Source of the DNA: Tomocerus qinae
Lineage: Eukaryota; Arthropoda; Collembola; Entomobryomorpha; Tomoceridae
Length of the DNA: 64,000 nt
Assembly: GCA_020055645.1 (NCBI GenBank)
Contig: CM034546.1
Location: forward strand, 37,696,001-37,760,000
Direction of reading: 5' to 3'
Shown: piece by piece, positions 11,951-23,100 of the stretch
How the letters are laid out: each line of letters starts with the position of its first letter
Numbering within the stretch: the stretch's first letter is position 1
The notes under the pieces: generated by a model
Database searches by the model: none
Seen by the model: only the letters and a program-made list of their open reading frames with translations
What the model was told of the DNA's origin: nothing
Translations under genes and position numbers: made by a program

Positions 11951-12698
11951 TTAACTTGAACCAAATGTCAAGATAGCTTCCATCGTTCCCAGCGTGATAG
12001 AGTAGATAAATTTCATCACCTTGTTGCTTCTTACGATGGAGAATTTACCGATTAGAATTTTACAAGGCGTGCATGATGCTACAAATTTTGAAAATATCTT
12101 TTTGTCGAATTGGAAATATGTTGGCATGGATCTCCGTTTCCATGAATCGATGCAAGAGTTGCTGACTTCGAAGAGAATCGATGTACATATTAATGCTTTG
12201 ATCCATAGTATGCTAACCAGAGCAGCCCAAGTTGCAAGACATATTGACCTTACAATCATCATTTCTTTATGGTAAAGTATAAGCATAAAGTTGGCAAAGT
12301 ATATTTGTCTCTTAAAAATGAAGTTGAAAACAAAAATCTCAGCGTTACTCGAATCGTTGAAGTGGCTGTTAATTATTTTGCAATATGTGTAGATTCGAGG
12401 TAGAGTTTTTGCATTTCGAAGATTATCGCTTGTTTTATAACTGCCATTGCCAAACCTGAGCCGCCAAAGACGAACTCAGCAGTAGTAGCATAGTCATCTG
12501 AACCATTGCCAGGGAGAAACCACAAATTACAAAGAAAAAGTGAAATGCTGCCAGAATTGAGTGTTGAAGAGGGTTTAAATGTTTAGGCTCAATTAACGAT
12601 GTCAAAAATAACGTCGCAGATGGTTGGAAAAAAATCATACTTCCAAATAGTATGGGATAAAATAGTATAACTCTTCTTCCGAATAATTTCCATTTCAC
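11951..12698 (-). pseudogene. Partial multi-membrane-span, receptor-like gene (distant relative of copies A-F)
   Basis: Two minus-strand blocks. The upstream block (12698 to a possible CAG|GTTTGG donor at 12456) encodes two or more hydrophobic spans (FLTSLIEPKHLNPLQHSI follows a YPILFGSMIFF span, then AAFHFFFVICGFSLAMVQM). The last block (from about 12280 to a stop ending at 11951) has a span near AALVSILWIKALICTSILF and ends with SCTPCKILIGKF and TLGTMEAIL. That ending has the same shape as the C-termini of copies A-F (LLPYGIRYGTL then EAMTNAL). No N-terminal exons were found upstream, where an hAT element lies at 12813. Best read as a 5'-truncated gene of the same superfamily; gustatory-receptor-like function is a guess. 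Confidence 0.5.
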
Positions 12699-12812
12699 AT
12701 TTCATATCAAGGTCGTTAGATATTTTATTTTAACGTAAAGTCTTTAGCAAATGAATATTGAAACGAATAAAATATTTAATATTAATATCTTCTTTTCTCA
12801 CAAAGAAACAAT

Positions 12813-13224
12813 CAGTGTTGTGCAGTGGTTAAAACCACTTGTGGTCATAATGGTCATAATGGTCAAAATGGCCCGGTCAAAAAAAATTAAAAAGTGGTCA
12901 AAATGGTCAAAATGGACAAAATGCCTGTTTGGGGTTAATTGAGACCCCAAGGTAGCTTTTACTGCAACAGTAAACAACAAATACAACTTTCTAAAGACTG
13001 CAGTTAAAAATGATTAGAGAGTGTCATTCTGTAGTCTGATGTTAGTAGAATAGTGTTTCATTGGTTTTAGGCCATATTTCATTCTCTAAATATTTTAAAT
13101 TTCATTTGCTAGCCTAAGTAACTGTATACTGATATTTTGACCATTTTAGCCATTTTGACCATTTTGACCATTTTGACCAGTGGCCCGGTCAAAATGCAAA
13201 AAAGTGGTCAACAGTACAACACTG
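12813..13224. mobile_element. hAT-type non-autonomous element (MITE), copy 2
   Basis: A 412-bp element starting CAGTGTTGTGC and ending with its inverted partner (ACAACACTG), flanked by a perfect 8-bp duplication GAAACAAT (12805-12812, 13225-13232). The interior matches 657-1003 over most of its length but has extra iterations of an ATGGTCAAA-type short repeat near both ends. Confidence 0.9.
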
Positions 13225-13830
13225 GAAACAATACAGCCATGAGCTTAAATGCTATGATAACAGACAACAGACCCTAATTAAGCACAGTACTGAATGATTT
13301 GTGGTCTTCAAAAGAAAATATTTGCCTCATTTTAAATTTAAACATTATGTATTATTATTTCCATATTCTTTCTCTTCTAAAAATTAAAGTAATTTGCAGA
13401 AAAGAAGCATTAAATTTTATTGGATTTTTGTTTCTCTAATTCATCTTTGTCCTACACTTTTGTACTACATCATTTCAACTGATAATGTGATAATGGGACT
13501 TTGAACAAAATATTATTTATATACCTAAGCATTAATTTTACATTTTATGTACAGACGTATTTATAAATACCATTCCTTAAGATATGAAAAGCGCAATATG
13601 AATCTTCAGGTCCAAGAAAAAATTCTTCAATTCAGCCTAAATCCACTTTTTGTGTTATGTACGTTTAAACAGTTTTACTATTTTTATATTCTTCTAAAAT
13701 GACAAAATATTACGCAGTAAAGAGGAATTAATTATAGTTGGACATTCATTCCTTCAATTCATATTAGGTCCACCCTCTTTGTATTTTATCTGTTCATTAG
13801 ACCTTAAATGAAATATCAGAAAATAAATTT

Positions 13831-14520
13831 CTAAGATTTCCCTGCAAACCAACCAAGGCATTAACTTATGCACACTGCACTCACAGAGGGTACCCAATCG
13901 ACACTAACTCGATATATAGTGTATGAAATAATGGAACACAAGGCGTAATTGTATGTCACTATTGTGATGGGGAACAGGGAGAATGCATAATGAGTCTACG
14001 TTTGGAAACAGACTATCTGCTAAACATCTCAGTTTCAATTATATACTATACTATTTATTTTAATTGCATAGTGAATTAAAAGGTAGCTGGTATATAGTGA
14101 GACGGATGGTATTGAAGAGACAAACTAAAAGGTATATCTATTATGTAAGAACAATACACAATATATCATTAGTATGACATGCTAATTTAAATGATCATTG
14201 ACTACTAGCATGTAGGCGTTGTTCTGTCACTACGTGGTAACACAATACAATAATTGGGTTTGGTTATCAGGTCCAGTTTGACGCCAAATGTGGAAAAATA
14301 TTATAAGCTTTTCAGGTAAGTATTGGCACGATTAATGATTACATTAAGCGTTGTAAAGTTATTATCTAATTGATAAACATTATTTAGTCACGTTACAGCA
14401 TTAAACTTTAAAATTGTTGACATCTTCATGCAACTGCACATTAGCAAACAAACACTTGTGTAAACAACAAACAATATTAAAACTTATGCTGCCAACTTTT
14501 CAAGTTGTGATTTTGGTATA
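13831..14520. other. Upstream region of the sulfotransferase gene
   Basis: AT-rich, no TATA box or initiator convincingly placed. A 5' untranslated exon could lie here but cannot be proven. Confidence 0.35.
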
Positions 14521-15535
14521 ATGGCTGAAAGTTCACAGGCTCATTCAAAAATTAAAGTTCGAAATTTCGATGGATTTAAAGTACCCAATTTTACGGTTAC
14601 CATTGACCGTTTTCGCGAAGCGGTAAATTACATACCAGACAAGGAAGATATATTTATTAACACTTATCCAAAATCAGGAACTACGTGGATGATTTATATT
14701 GTGTGGAGCATTCTCAACGATGGAGCTAATCCTCCTGCTTGGCAAGAAATGAATAAGCAATTTGCTACAGAAATTGAAGTTGAGGGAACTGATAGACTTT
14801 CAAAAACGACCTTTCCTAGGTAACCAAAACAAAATTTTTAACCCATTATACGTATTCTAAAACCTGGTTTTATTTTTTCCACCGATTTTTACCTTGTACC
14901 TATAATAATTGCATTTTTAAAATAAATTTTGGAATAGGGTAATAAAAACGCATCTTCAATGCCAATTTTTGCCGAAGTCGACAGAAGCAAAGTATATTTA
15001 TGTAGCCAGAAATCCCTGGGATACTTGCATGTCTTACTACAACTACGCGATTCAACGACCAGAACATTTTGGGTTGCACATTGACTCCAGTTTTGAAAAC
15101 TTCGTTGTAGCATTTGCAGAAGGAGAGCTGCCTTACGGTTATTATTTTACACACATTGCTGAAAACTACAAAAAACGTCAAGACCCGAATTTCCTCTTTA
15201 TCAACTACGAAGAGATGAAAGAAGACTTAAAGACGAGCATCGTTCGTATTGCAAAGTTTCTGGGAGAGCATTTTCATGACAGACTATTGGAAAATGACGG
15301 CATGGTTTTGTCAAAGATTGTTCAACACTGCAGCTTTGAATACATGCGACAAATCTCATTCGCCGAAAGAGAAGATAGGGCCATTAAAGAAATCAAGTTT
15401 TTTCAAAAGGGCTATGCAGGGTATGCCAAATCAAAGTATGGCGAAAATGAAAGGAATTTATTAGACGAAAAAATTTGCCAATATTTTCCGGAAGCTGAGT
15501 ATCAACAATTACTCGATTTATGGAAAAAGTATTAA
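14521..15535 (+). CDS. Cytosolic sulfotransferase (SULT1-type family)
   Basis: Two exons, 14521-14819 and 14938-15535, joined through a 118-bp intron (GTAACC...ATAG); the split Arg100 codon restores the frame and gives 298 aa, the usual size. Family members transfer sulfate from PAPS to hydroxyl or amine groups of small molecules in the cytosol. Visible motifs: the PAPS 5'-phosphate loop TYPKSGTTW (48-56), the KTHL motif with the catalytic-base His105 formed across the splice junction, and the 3'-phosphate motif RNPWDTCMSYY with Arg124 and Ser132. The C-terminal RKGxxGxWKN signature is weakened here to QKGYAGYAKS (256-265): the Trp and Asn are missing though Lys257, both Gly and Lys264 remain. 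There is no signal peptide. The substrate cannot be told from sequence. The reading frame is intact. Confidence 0.93.
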
Positions 15536-15633
15536 TTTATTGAACTTGTCTCCATTTCCTACTGTACTTGGTGAAAAAATTGCAATTATTAATGTATACA
15601 GAATGATTTGAAAAGCAGAGGTGTGAATCCTGA

Positions 15634-15639
15634 AATAAA
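15634..15639 (+). terminator. Polyadenylation signal AATAAA of the sulfotransferase gene
   Basis: AATAAA lies 99 bases after the stop codon and is followed within a few bases by a GT-rich stretch (TGTCGTGTGTTG), the usual arrangement of a cleavage site. Confidence 0.75.
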
Positions 15640-15659
15640 ATGTCGTGTGTTGACTGATC

Positions 15660-16430
15660 GGTTGTTTTCTTATAATTATTACATCAATGACATCAACAGT
15701 ACTTGCACAATACTTTATTTATTTTCACTACTCACTTTACCACTTATTTTTAATAACTGTATTATTTAGTACATAATTTCTGTAGTATACATATAGCTAT
15801 AATTTGTTATGTTGTTTGGATATATAATTAAATATCATTAAAATATATATTACGATGCCGAGACAATTTCTAAAGATATTTATTAGAAAAGCATAACCTT
15901 CATTAGTTCTACGCTTTGTTGATTTTAAAGCAAACGACTTGTGATGATTCGACTGGATCTTATAAAACATTTTCTATCACTCCATTTTAACGCTCGTCAT
16001 AATTCCTTTCCAGTGTGCCTAGATGTAAGAATAAAATAAAGACGTTGATTTTTAACTGTATTAAGATGTATGAATTAGTATGCTTTAAACAAATCATTCA
16101 CATTTTTACTATAAAGTACTGAAAATCGAAGAAAATCACCAGATTTGTATTCTTGGTTACATTAAAAATATTTTATAAAATATTTAACTAAAAATTTGGT
16201 AATAGACGTTCATGTTTTTAATGCATAAAAATGATAATTAGTTTTAATATTCAGAATTCGAACCGAAAGGTAACAATTTCTTAGAAATCATTACGTTACA
16301 TAAGTAATTATTAATAAGTATACCTATTAAAAAGTACGGATTTGTAATTTCATTTTATGAATATCCAATTTGGTTTTGAATTTGAATGAAAGCGTTTAAA
16401 TAAAATAATGGAGGAACATACCTACGCATG
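15660..16430. other. Intergenic, nothing recognised
   Basis: AT-rich spacer between convergent genes (sulfotransferase on +, secreted protein on -). No feature supported. Confidence 0.4.
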
Positions 16431-16436
16431 AGTTTA

Positions 16437-17233
16437 CTAATGGGTTATCATAAGGGAACCGATGTTGCTAGCAGCAGATACACTGCTTGATTTAGGTCCC
16501 GCTGAAGCACTAGGAGGTATGTCAACTACGGCTGAACTGGAGTCAGCAGAGACAACGGCTGCACTGGCGTCAGCAGCGGCAACGGCTGGAACAACTGGAA
16601 CGGCAGCTAAAAATAATGTTGCCAATTTATACCTTCTCTTTTTATTTTTTAGATTGCCAGTAATATTGCAAGATAGTATACAAGGTGTTATACCTATCGC
16701 TGGGCTTGATTGGACCGCAACAACTGCTGCTGGTGGTGGAGGTGCTGCTAGAACTGCTGCTGTTCCCGACGGCCCTCCTGTCATTATCAAACAATTTCCA
16801 AATCTTAACTAATTCTATTTCATGTACAAATATTATGGCAAAATTTCAATATTTGGCAAAGCTAACCTGAGTTTACACTATTGCCAACAACTTTTCCTCC
16901 CGGGCTGCCGACATTGCTTAGTAAATTGCTCGGTATCGCTGTAATATAAAATAAGTTACACTAGTGATGAATATCCAAACTTTAATCTCAAGTTAGTGAA
17001 CTGATTTTCAAAATATATGCAAACATACACAATATTTATAATTAAAAAATTTGCAAGGCAGAATAACCAACTCCTTGAAAAATCTAAAATTTTATCAAGG
17101 TATTCGCCTAATGTAATGCAACGCTTATATATGTTACAGCTTATCGCATCCAGATTACTTTAATAAAATAAAAATAAGTACCTTGTACAGCTACAAAAAG
17201 TGCAGCAGCTACAACCACTACTAGTGTTCTCAT
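16437..17233 (-). CDS. Secreted Ala/Pro/Ser-rich small protein, four exons
   Basis: Exons on the minus strand: 17182-17233, 16867-16938, 16694-16777 and 16437-16606, all with GT-AG introns in the same phase (after the first codon base); the joined frame is 125 aa. The first exon encodes a clean signal peptide (MRTLVVVVAAALFVAVQA), so the protein is probably secreted. The mature part is low complexity: Ala, Val, Ser and Pro with a PPPP run and repeated SSS and AAA patches, no cysteines visible, and no enzymatic motif. This composition suits an extracellular structural or cuticle-associated protein, but no chitin-binding consensus is seen, so function is open. The AG directly before the ATG region (TTTTGCAG) may be an acceptor for an untranslated first exon. 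The equal intron phases would allow whole exons to be duplicated or skipped without shifting frame. Confidence 0.75.
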
Positions 17234-17239
17234 TTTTTT

Positions 17240-17922
17240 CTGCAAAATACACAGAAATATATAGAAACAGATAATTTTAAGTTTCGTTTTGTGAAATAGT
17301 TATTTAAAAATTGATTTACGGTCATTGAAGTAGATCGTAATTTCTAAATGACAGTAAATTGTAGCAATTGTTTGTTAAATGGGTATTGATTGTCTTTGAA
17401 AATTACCTTTGTCTTGGACTTGAATAGAGATGTGACGAGTATGAAGACAATAACTCTAGTGATCAAATAGCAAGGCAAATCTTCATTTTTATAAGTGTTT
17501 TCTGTTGTAGCTTTCCGTCTAACTGGTCAGAAAGTGTTTTATTTTGGGACTGGTAATTACCCAGAAGATATTAATCACTTTCAATAATTTCTAATCTACT
17601 AATGGCAATTTGTAAAGCATAGGATTTCATGTCTACTAATTTGTTCATTACTAATTTACGTAATTGTGGTTGTGTCCTGTGTCTTATTATGTCATTACCG
17701 GTTCAAAGCACATCGTATATACTAAATAACTATTAACTAACCATTAAGTAAATATTACTATCAATATCCTCAACTACAGATAACATGACTCAGACGCTGA
17801 TTTGATACAATTAGAAATGTATTATTCCTTACGACATTTAGGTGCAGACTAGTCAAATGATAATGACATTTCATTATCAGTCTTTGGTTGGCGTCTTCCA
17901 CGTGTCGAAACTGATAAATTAC
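17240..17922. other. Upstream of the secreted-protein gene, nothing recognised
   Basis: AT-rich; no promoter element confidently placed. Confidence 0.35.
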
Positions 17923-17930
17923 TCTCCTCA

Positions 17931-18720
17931 CAGAGGCGGCGCACCCTATGGGCGAATCGGGCGACCGCCCAGGGCCCCGCGCTTCTTGGGGCCCCGCGCT
18001 TGAGTTTTTCTGGCATATAATTTGTACCTTTTAAATGCATTACGTATTGAATATATTAATATTTATTCCATAATCTTTACTCTTCACAAGTTGCACATTA
18101 CACTTTATATGCATGTCTCATTTGTCTCAATCTCCACTACCATTCGAGTAACTAACACGAAGGAAGTTGCAGTAAATAATGTTTGAATTTCATGTACTGT
18201 CAAGGAATATAAAACCCAGAGGCAAAACTTAAAATGTTATGCAATCACAATATCAGGCATTTAGATTTTGGATGATGTGGATGCTAGTAGTGGCTTGACT
18301 GAATTGTCGGTTTTTTAATTATTATCTAAAAAATGACATCAAGAAACAGAGACGTGGGAAGGAAATACCAATCTGGACATGCGAAGCGCATAAATTATAA
18401 AATTGATAAAAACATATTTAAGATCAACAACATCTCAGAACAGACTGAATGGGTTAGCTATATTGTCCACCGAAAGTAAAATTGCTGAAGAACTGGATCT
18501 GGGGAATTTGATTACAGAATTTAGCGAAAAGAAGGCTCGGAAAGCATTATTTTAACAATTGATTGTAAAGTAATGAGTGGAACTTTTGCAAAATGAATTG
18601 TTTTTGGTTGCGTAATTAATTATATGACTTATATTGAAATAAAATAAAAGAATGGTATACATAAAGGGCCCCGCTTTCAAATCTCGCCCAGGGCCCCGCG
18701 GGTACCTTGCGCCGCCTCTG
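17931..18720. mobile_element. Internally deleted hAT transposon (790 bp)
   Basis: Perfect 13-bp inverted ends CAGAGGCGGCGCA and a perfect 8-bp target duplication TCTCCTCA (17923-17930, 18721-18728). GC-rich subterminal runs repeat GGGCCCCGC. The plus strand keeps both ends of a transposase gene. Near 18332 is an ATG with MTSRNRDVGRKYQSGHAKR. After a break there is a stretch reading RLNGLAILSTESKIAEEL followed by ITEFSEKKARKALF and a stop near 18555. The latter matches the well-known C-terminal dimerisation region of hAT transposases of the ZMYM1-like group. The catalytic middle is gone, so it can move only with help from a full-length relative. Confidence 0.9.
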
Positions 18721-18728
18721 TCTCCTCA

Positions 18729-20176
18729 TCAACATTTGATACGTACGTTCAAAGTAAATAAATATAAATTAATCATTTATCTTGTTTAAATATCGGCGAA
18801 CTTGTAATCCAAGTGTGATATAATTTTGTTGATAAATGTTATTCATGAATAACATAAAGTAAAGTTAAAGGACTTTTTACAAATGCATGCTGGTGCTTAA
18901 TGAAGTTTTAAAAGCTACATGGATTTGACTTTGATATATGGATAAATAGATAAGCTTATTTGATGTAATGTACTTATGATGGTGTTTCAAGTTCAAGGAT
19001 TTTGTTTATAGTGGCAATATAGTAGTGTATATTATTCATGTTCCACTGCAATATAAATTATAAATTATAAGTATATAGGTTGACACTTGTGTAAAAGCTT
19101 GATGCATTTTTATTAAAGGGGTTAACGTACTTGGACACTGCTTATGATAAAGAATAGCAAAACCTTAACAATATTTTCGTTGGCTCATTTAGTAAAATTC
19201 CAAGTTAAAGAAAAACAACATTGAAATGTCTTAAGAAAACGGAAAATAACAAGTATGTGATTATACATACAAAGAGAGGTACAGAAAGTAAACTAGATGA
19301 GTATCAACGTCAACTACACTCAGCAAAGATTTTCCATAACAAGCAGTCGTTACTTTATTTTCTTCCCTGTTCAATTTACTTGATGGGCATTTGTAGAGCA
19401 CAATCTAATTAACTATTATACTAAAACTACTACACGGAATTACTTTGTTAGTTACTAGTCTAAAATTCTTACTCATCCGCTGCCTTAAATTGAACATATT
19501 TTAGTTATAAACAGTTAATGATATATCCTGTAGAATAATCATGGAAAATAAAATTCATCAGATTTTGGAATATTTTGGAAAATATGCCGCCATCTGTAAA
19601 TTACTTAGGATTTCTTATTATTTTTTGTACCTCACCATTTAGATTCTATTTGTTTAAATTGTTCCACCGTCACATACTTGTAAAATCCCTCTAAAGTTTG
19701 CGTTTTATGAAGTTCTAAAAGATTTTTATTACATCAGGAAAGGGTCTTCCTAGCAAAATCCATGACTTAAAAGGGTAATGGTAGTTGAACATGTTGAATA
19801 TCATGTAAATTTCAATGATAAAATAAGTAAAGATTGCCAATTCAAGAAAAACGATTAAAAATACTGAAATATTATGTTTCCACTTGAATTGACAATTCAA
19901 AATTCTTAGCCTTAGAATTCACACCATATGGCCCAGATGTCCAAATCTTAAACAAATGAACAAAGGAGCGATGTTTTAATACATGTCTTCAATTTATTTG
20001 TATAAATTCTTAAGCTTGCGTAGCATTTATATAGGTATAGTAACTGTATCTGTATTTTTAGCTTTATGGTTTATCCTAAATAATGCAAAAACTTTTATGG
20101 TTTTAACACAATTCTCAATAGCATTTAGATAGATATGTTTTTAATCAGTAATCCTAATCTACTTAAAAGTAAAGCC
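18729..20176. other. Intergenic downstream of the alpha-mannosidase gene
   Basis: AT-rich. On the minus strand AATAAA (19993-19998) and ATTAAA (20139-20144) are candidate polyadenylation signals for the mannosidase transcript, whose stop codon ends at 20177. Short open frames have no support. Confidence 0.4.
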
Positions 20177-23100
20177 TTAAAAGCTGACAAGGAAGCTCTT
20201 TATTTCAAAAGGCTTGAAAGTGGCAGTGAAGGAACTTGGTGAAAAGGGCACAGCTGCAATTGGATCTTCTAACCCATTACAGGATCGCACCCCAGTTATT
20301 CGGAAACCAACGTTTATCCTATTCCCCACATGTTTATTAGTATTACTCCAATTAAATAGTAATTGTAAATGGAAATTAAAATTAAAGCTTACGTAGCGGT
20401 TGCACTCCCTCCGAATGACTCATATAGCCTCACACATACAACCTTTTGTTCTTCAGAGGCAACTTTGTATGATTCAACAACCACAGCCTTGTCGTCCACA
20501 AATACCCAATTAGCTGGGAGCCTATAATAAAGCATGATAAAAATCATTAAGACTTGTTTAGTTAAATAATATTTCTTTTACCAAGACTGGATACATCAAC
20601 AAATAATCTAAAAAGTTGTGCTTAAAAATCAACTCACGCAGCTCCAGATAAATTGGTAGACAACAGGGGAATGTTATTTGCTCCCAAATAATTCAGTTCG
20701 TAAGCTCTACGAATAGCATCGGCCTTTTGAAAAGTTCCTTTATGTTACAAAAATAACAATTATTATCTTAATTCAAATTTCTCTTTCCAAAGAACAATAC
20801 AAACCCACAAAGCATTAAGTGTAATAATAAACTAAATCTGTAGTACAGATATGTTGATACCCAAAAATTGTAATATTACATAAAAATATAAATATAATAT
20901 AAAAATATAAGTATTAACCTTCATGCGGAAGAACTGCGTAATAAATGAAATGCTTGTGTATGTCACAATTGGCATCAGGATTTTTAGGAGAGCGCAATAG
21001 GGAAAGTTTGACAATGTTATCCCGAACATGCCAACCGTACTTGGAGTCTGTAATTATTGTGACACCTTTGTCAGCTTGGGAAATATCCATCCACCTTTAA
21101 ATAAATAAAATCCGAATAAATTATTAAAACACATGATCAACATTTTGTATCATAACATGACCCTTTTGGCCACTATCTACACTAAGGGGCTTTTAAAAGT
21201 GACCTAGGGATTACTTGCTTATTATGGGAAATTATGGAAAAAGCCATCGTTGACAATCTCATTATTTAATATCTGCCTCTGCATCGTAATACCTGTGGTC
21301 ACTTTTAAATACTCCGTTGTGTATTATCCACTTAAAATTAAACAGTAATCTTTAAACCTACAATATTTTACGTTAAGCTACTTTCAGAGAATTTTAAACT
21401 CAATTAGTAAAAATTAGTAAATTAGTATCACTACAATTAAATCTTTAAAATTGGAAACAAAATAATATTAAAAAATTCGATTTCTATATTTAGTAAATAA
21501 TGTTATAATCTGCAGTATATATTCAAATAAACACCCACATTAATCTTTTTATCTTCCCAAAACGTTTTTGTTTTAGGTAAAGTTTCAAAGTTAAACCTAA
21601 ATCAAAGTTTTTAAACAGATAATGTAGCATCATTAATTTTAGACTTACTTGTGCCCACAGACTTCATACATGGCCATATCCCAACTAGTGTTCATATGTG
21701 TTGGTCGTTTGGCATGTCCGTACTGAATCTCATACGTAGCATCTCTTGACAGTACATCCACAGGGAACTCCACTTTAAGGAATTTATGTGATTCTTTCCA
21801 ATCGACAACAACGTAGTATTCAATCATAGGTGAATCAGCTCTCATTATTGTATAACGAGTGATGACACTTCCATTTCCAAAAGTTGAAGTCCATTTGTAT
21901 GCTGCAACAACGTTGATACTTGCCGCTGGAGTTACCAACTGGAATGTCCCTTCTGAAGTGTAGTCTAAATCCCGCCGAGTCTCCAAATGATAATCCATGA
22001 CATCCCATGCATCCCAGAACATTGGAACATCATCGTAGATGTAGAACATCCCAGGTTGAATTCCAGTATTCAGCCTATGTCGGTACACTTGAATTTCATT
22101 TCCTGCTGCGCCAGTGAAAAATAATTTTTCATACGGTCTTCCAGTGATATTTACTTCAAGGCGAATTTTTCCGTTTCTGAATGTTCCCAGTCCTTGGGAA
22201 GGAGCTACAAATAAATTTTTAGATAATTTCAATCCATTTTTCTGCAGCACTTATGTAAATGTTTGAAAAAATGTGAAGTAATTAGCAAAAAGATTTTGAA
22301 GACAAATTATGAATACCAAATCTCGAAAATTGGAATTATTTCAACGCTTTTTACATTGGAAGTTATTATATTAGAGATAAAAAATAAAATGGGAGCATAC
22401 TTACAATTTGTAGTGTAAGTAATTCTGCTGATGGGGGCCAAAGGAGTCAATGTGGTATATCCAGATGCTCGTAGATCAACAAGCGCGGCTGCAAAAGTGT
22501 TTGGTACGCGATATCTCCCTTCAATTTGGTCTTCCATAGCAACCGAATCTAAAGTCACAGCCTGAATGTTGGCTCCTGTGGGAAGTGCCCCTGCGTCTGG
22601 TTTCATGAATACAACTGTCCTTACCTCCCAAGGAAGAGGGTTATAAATTACCCTATTGCTACCAGCAGTTAAGAAATTTGTGTGATATCTTTTTCTTAGG
22701 GCCATCATTTCATCAAAAATTTTGTAATAGATCTCCCAGGCATCAACAGCCACGTGCTCAATGCAAGAACCAGGAAGAACGTCGTGGAATTGGTTCAGCA
22801 ACAAATCTTTCCAATTTTTGTCCACTGATGCCATGTCGCTGAAAAGTTCAAAAATCAATTTAGCTGTATTTATAATATTGTCCAGTTGCGCAATTCAATA
22901 TAAAGATTTATGAAAACGTACGTATTTTTTTGCGCTTCTGTCAATTTTCCAGACGAGTAGCCATAACACATCAGTAGCTCTACTTCACGCATCAAAAATT
23001 CGCATTTTCTATTATACCACTTGATTCTAGCCTACAATATAAAACATCAGAGAATACATTATAATGAAATCCCAATAAAAGTTGTAAAATACTAATAAAA

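Larger units (their letters stand above)
11500..13830. repeat. Segmental repeat copy R3
   Basis: Longest copy of the R unit. It retains two exon-like blocks of a membrane-protein gene on the minus strand (11951-12698) that R1 has almost entirely lost. It carries its own hAT element at 12813-13224, at a different position from the one in R1. Confidence 0.65.

Noticed and set aside
16462-16812. Plus-strand 116-codon Ala-rich frame
   Set aside because: Antisense to the secreted-protein gene, whose minus-strand model has a signal peptide and four consistent splice junctions.
20214-20396. Plus-strand frame over the last mannosidase exons
   Set aside because: Antisense shadow; the minus-strand reading gives the expected C-terminus with correct splice sites.
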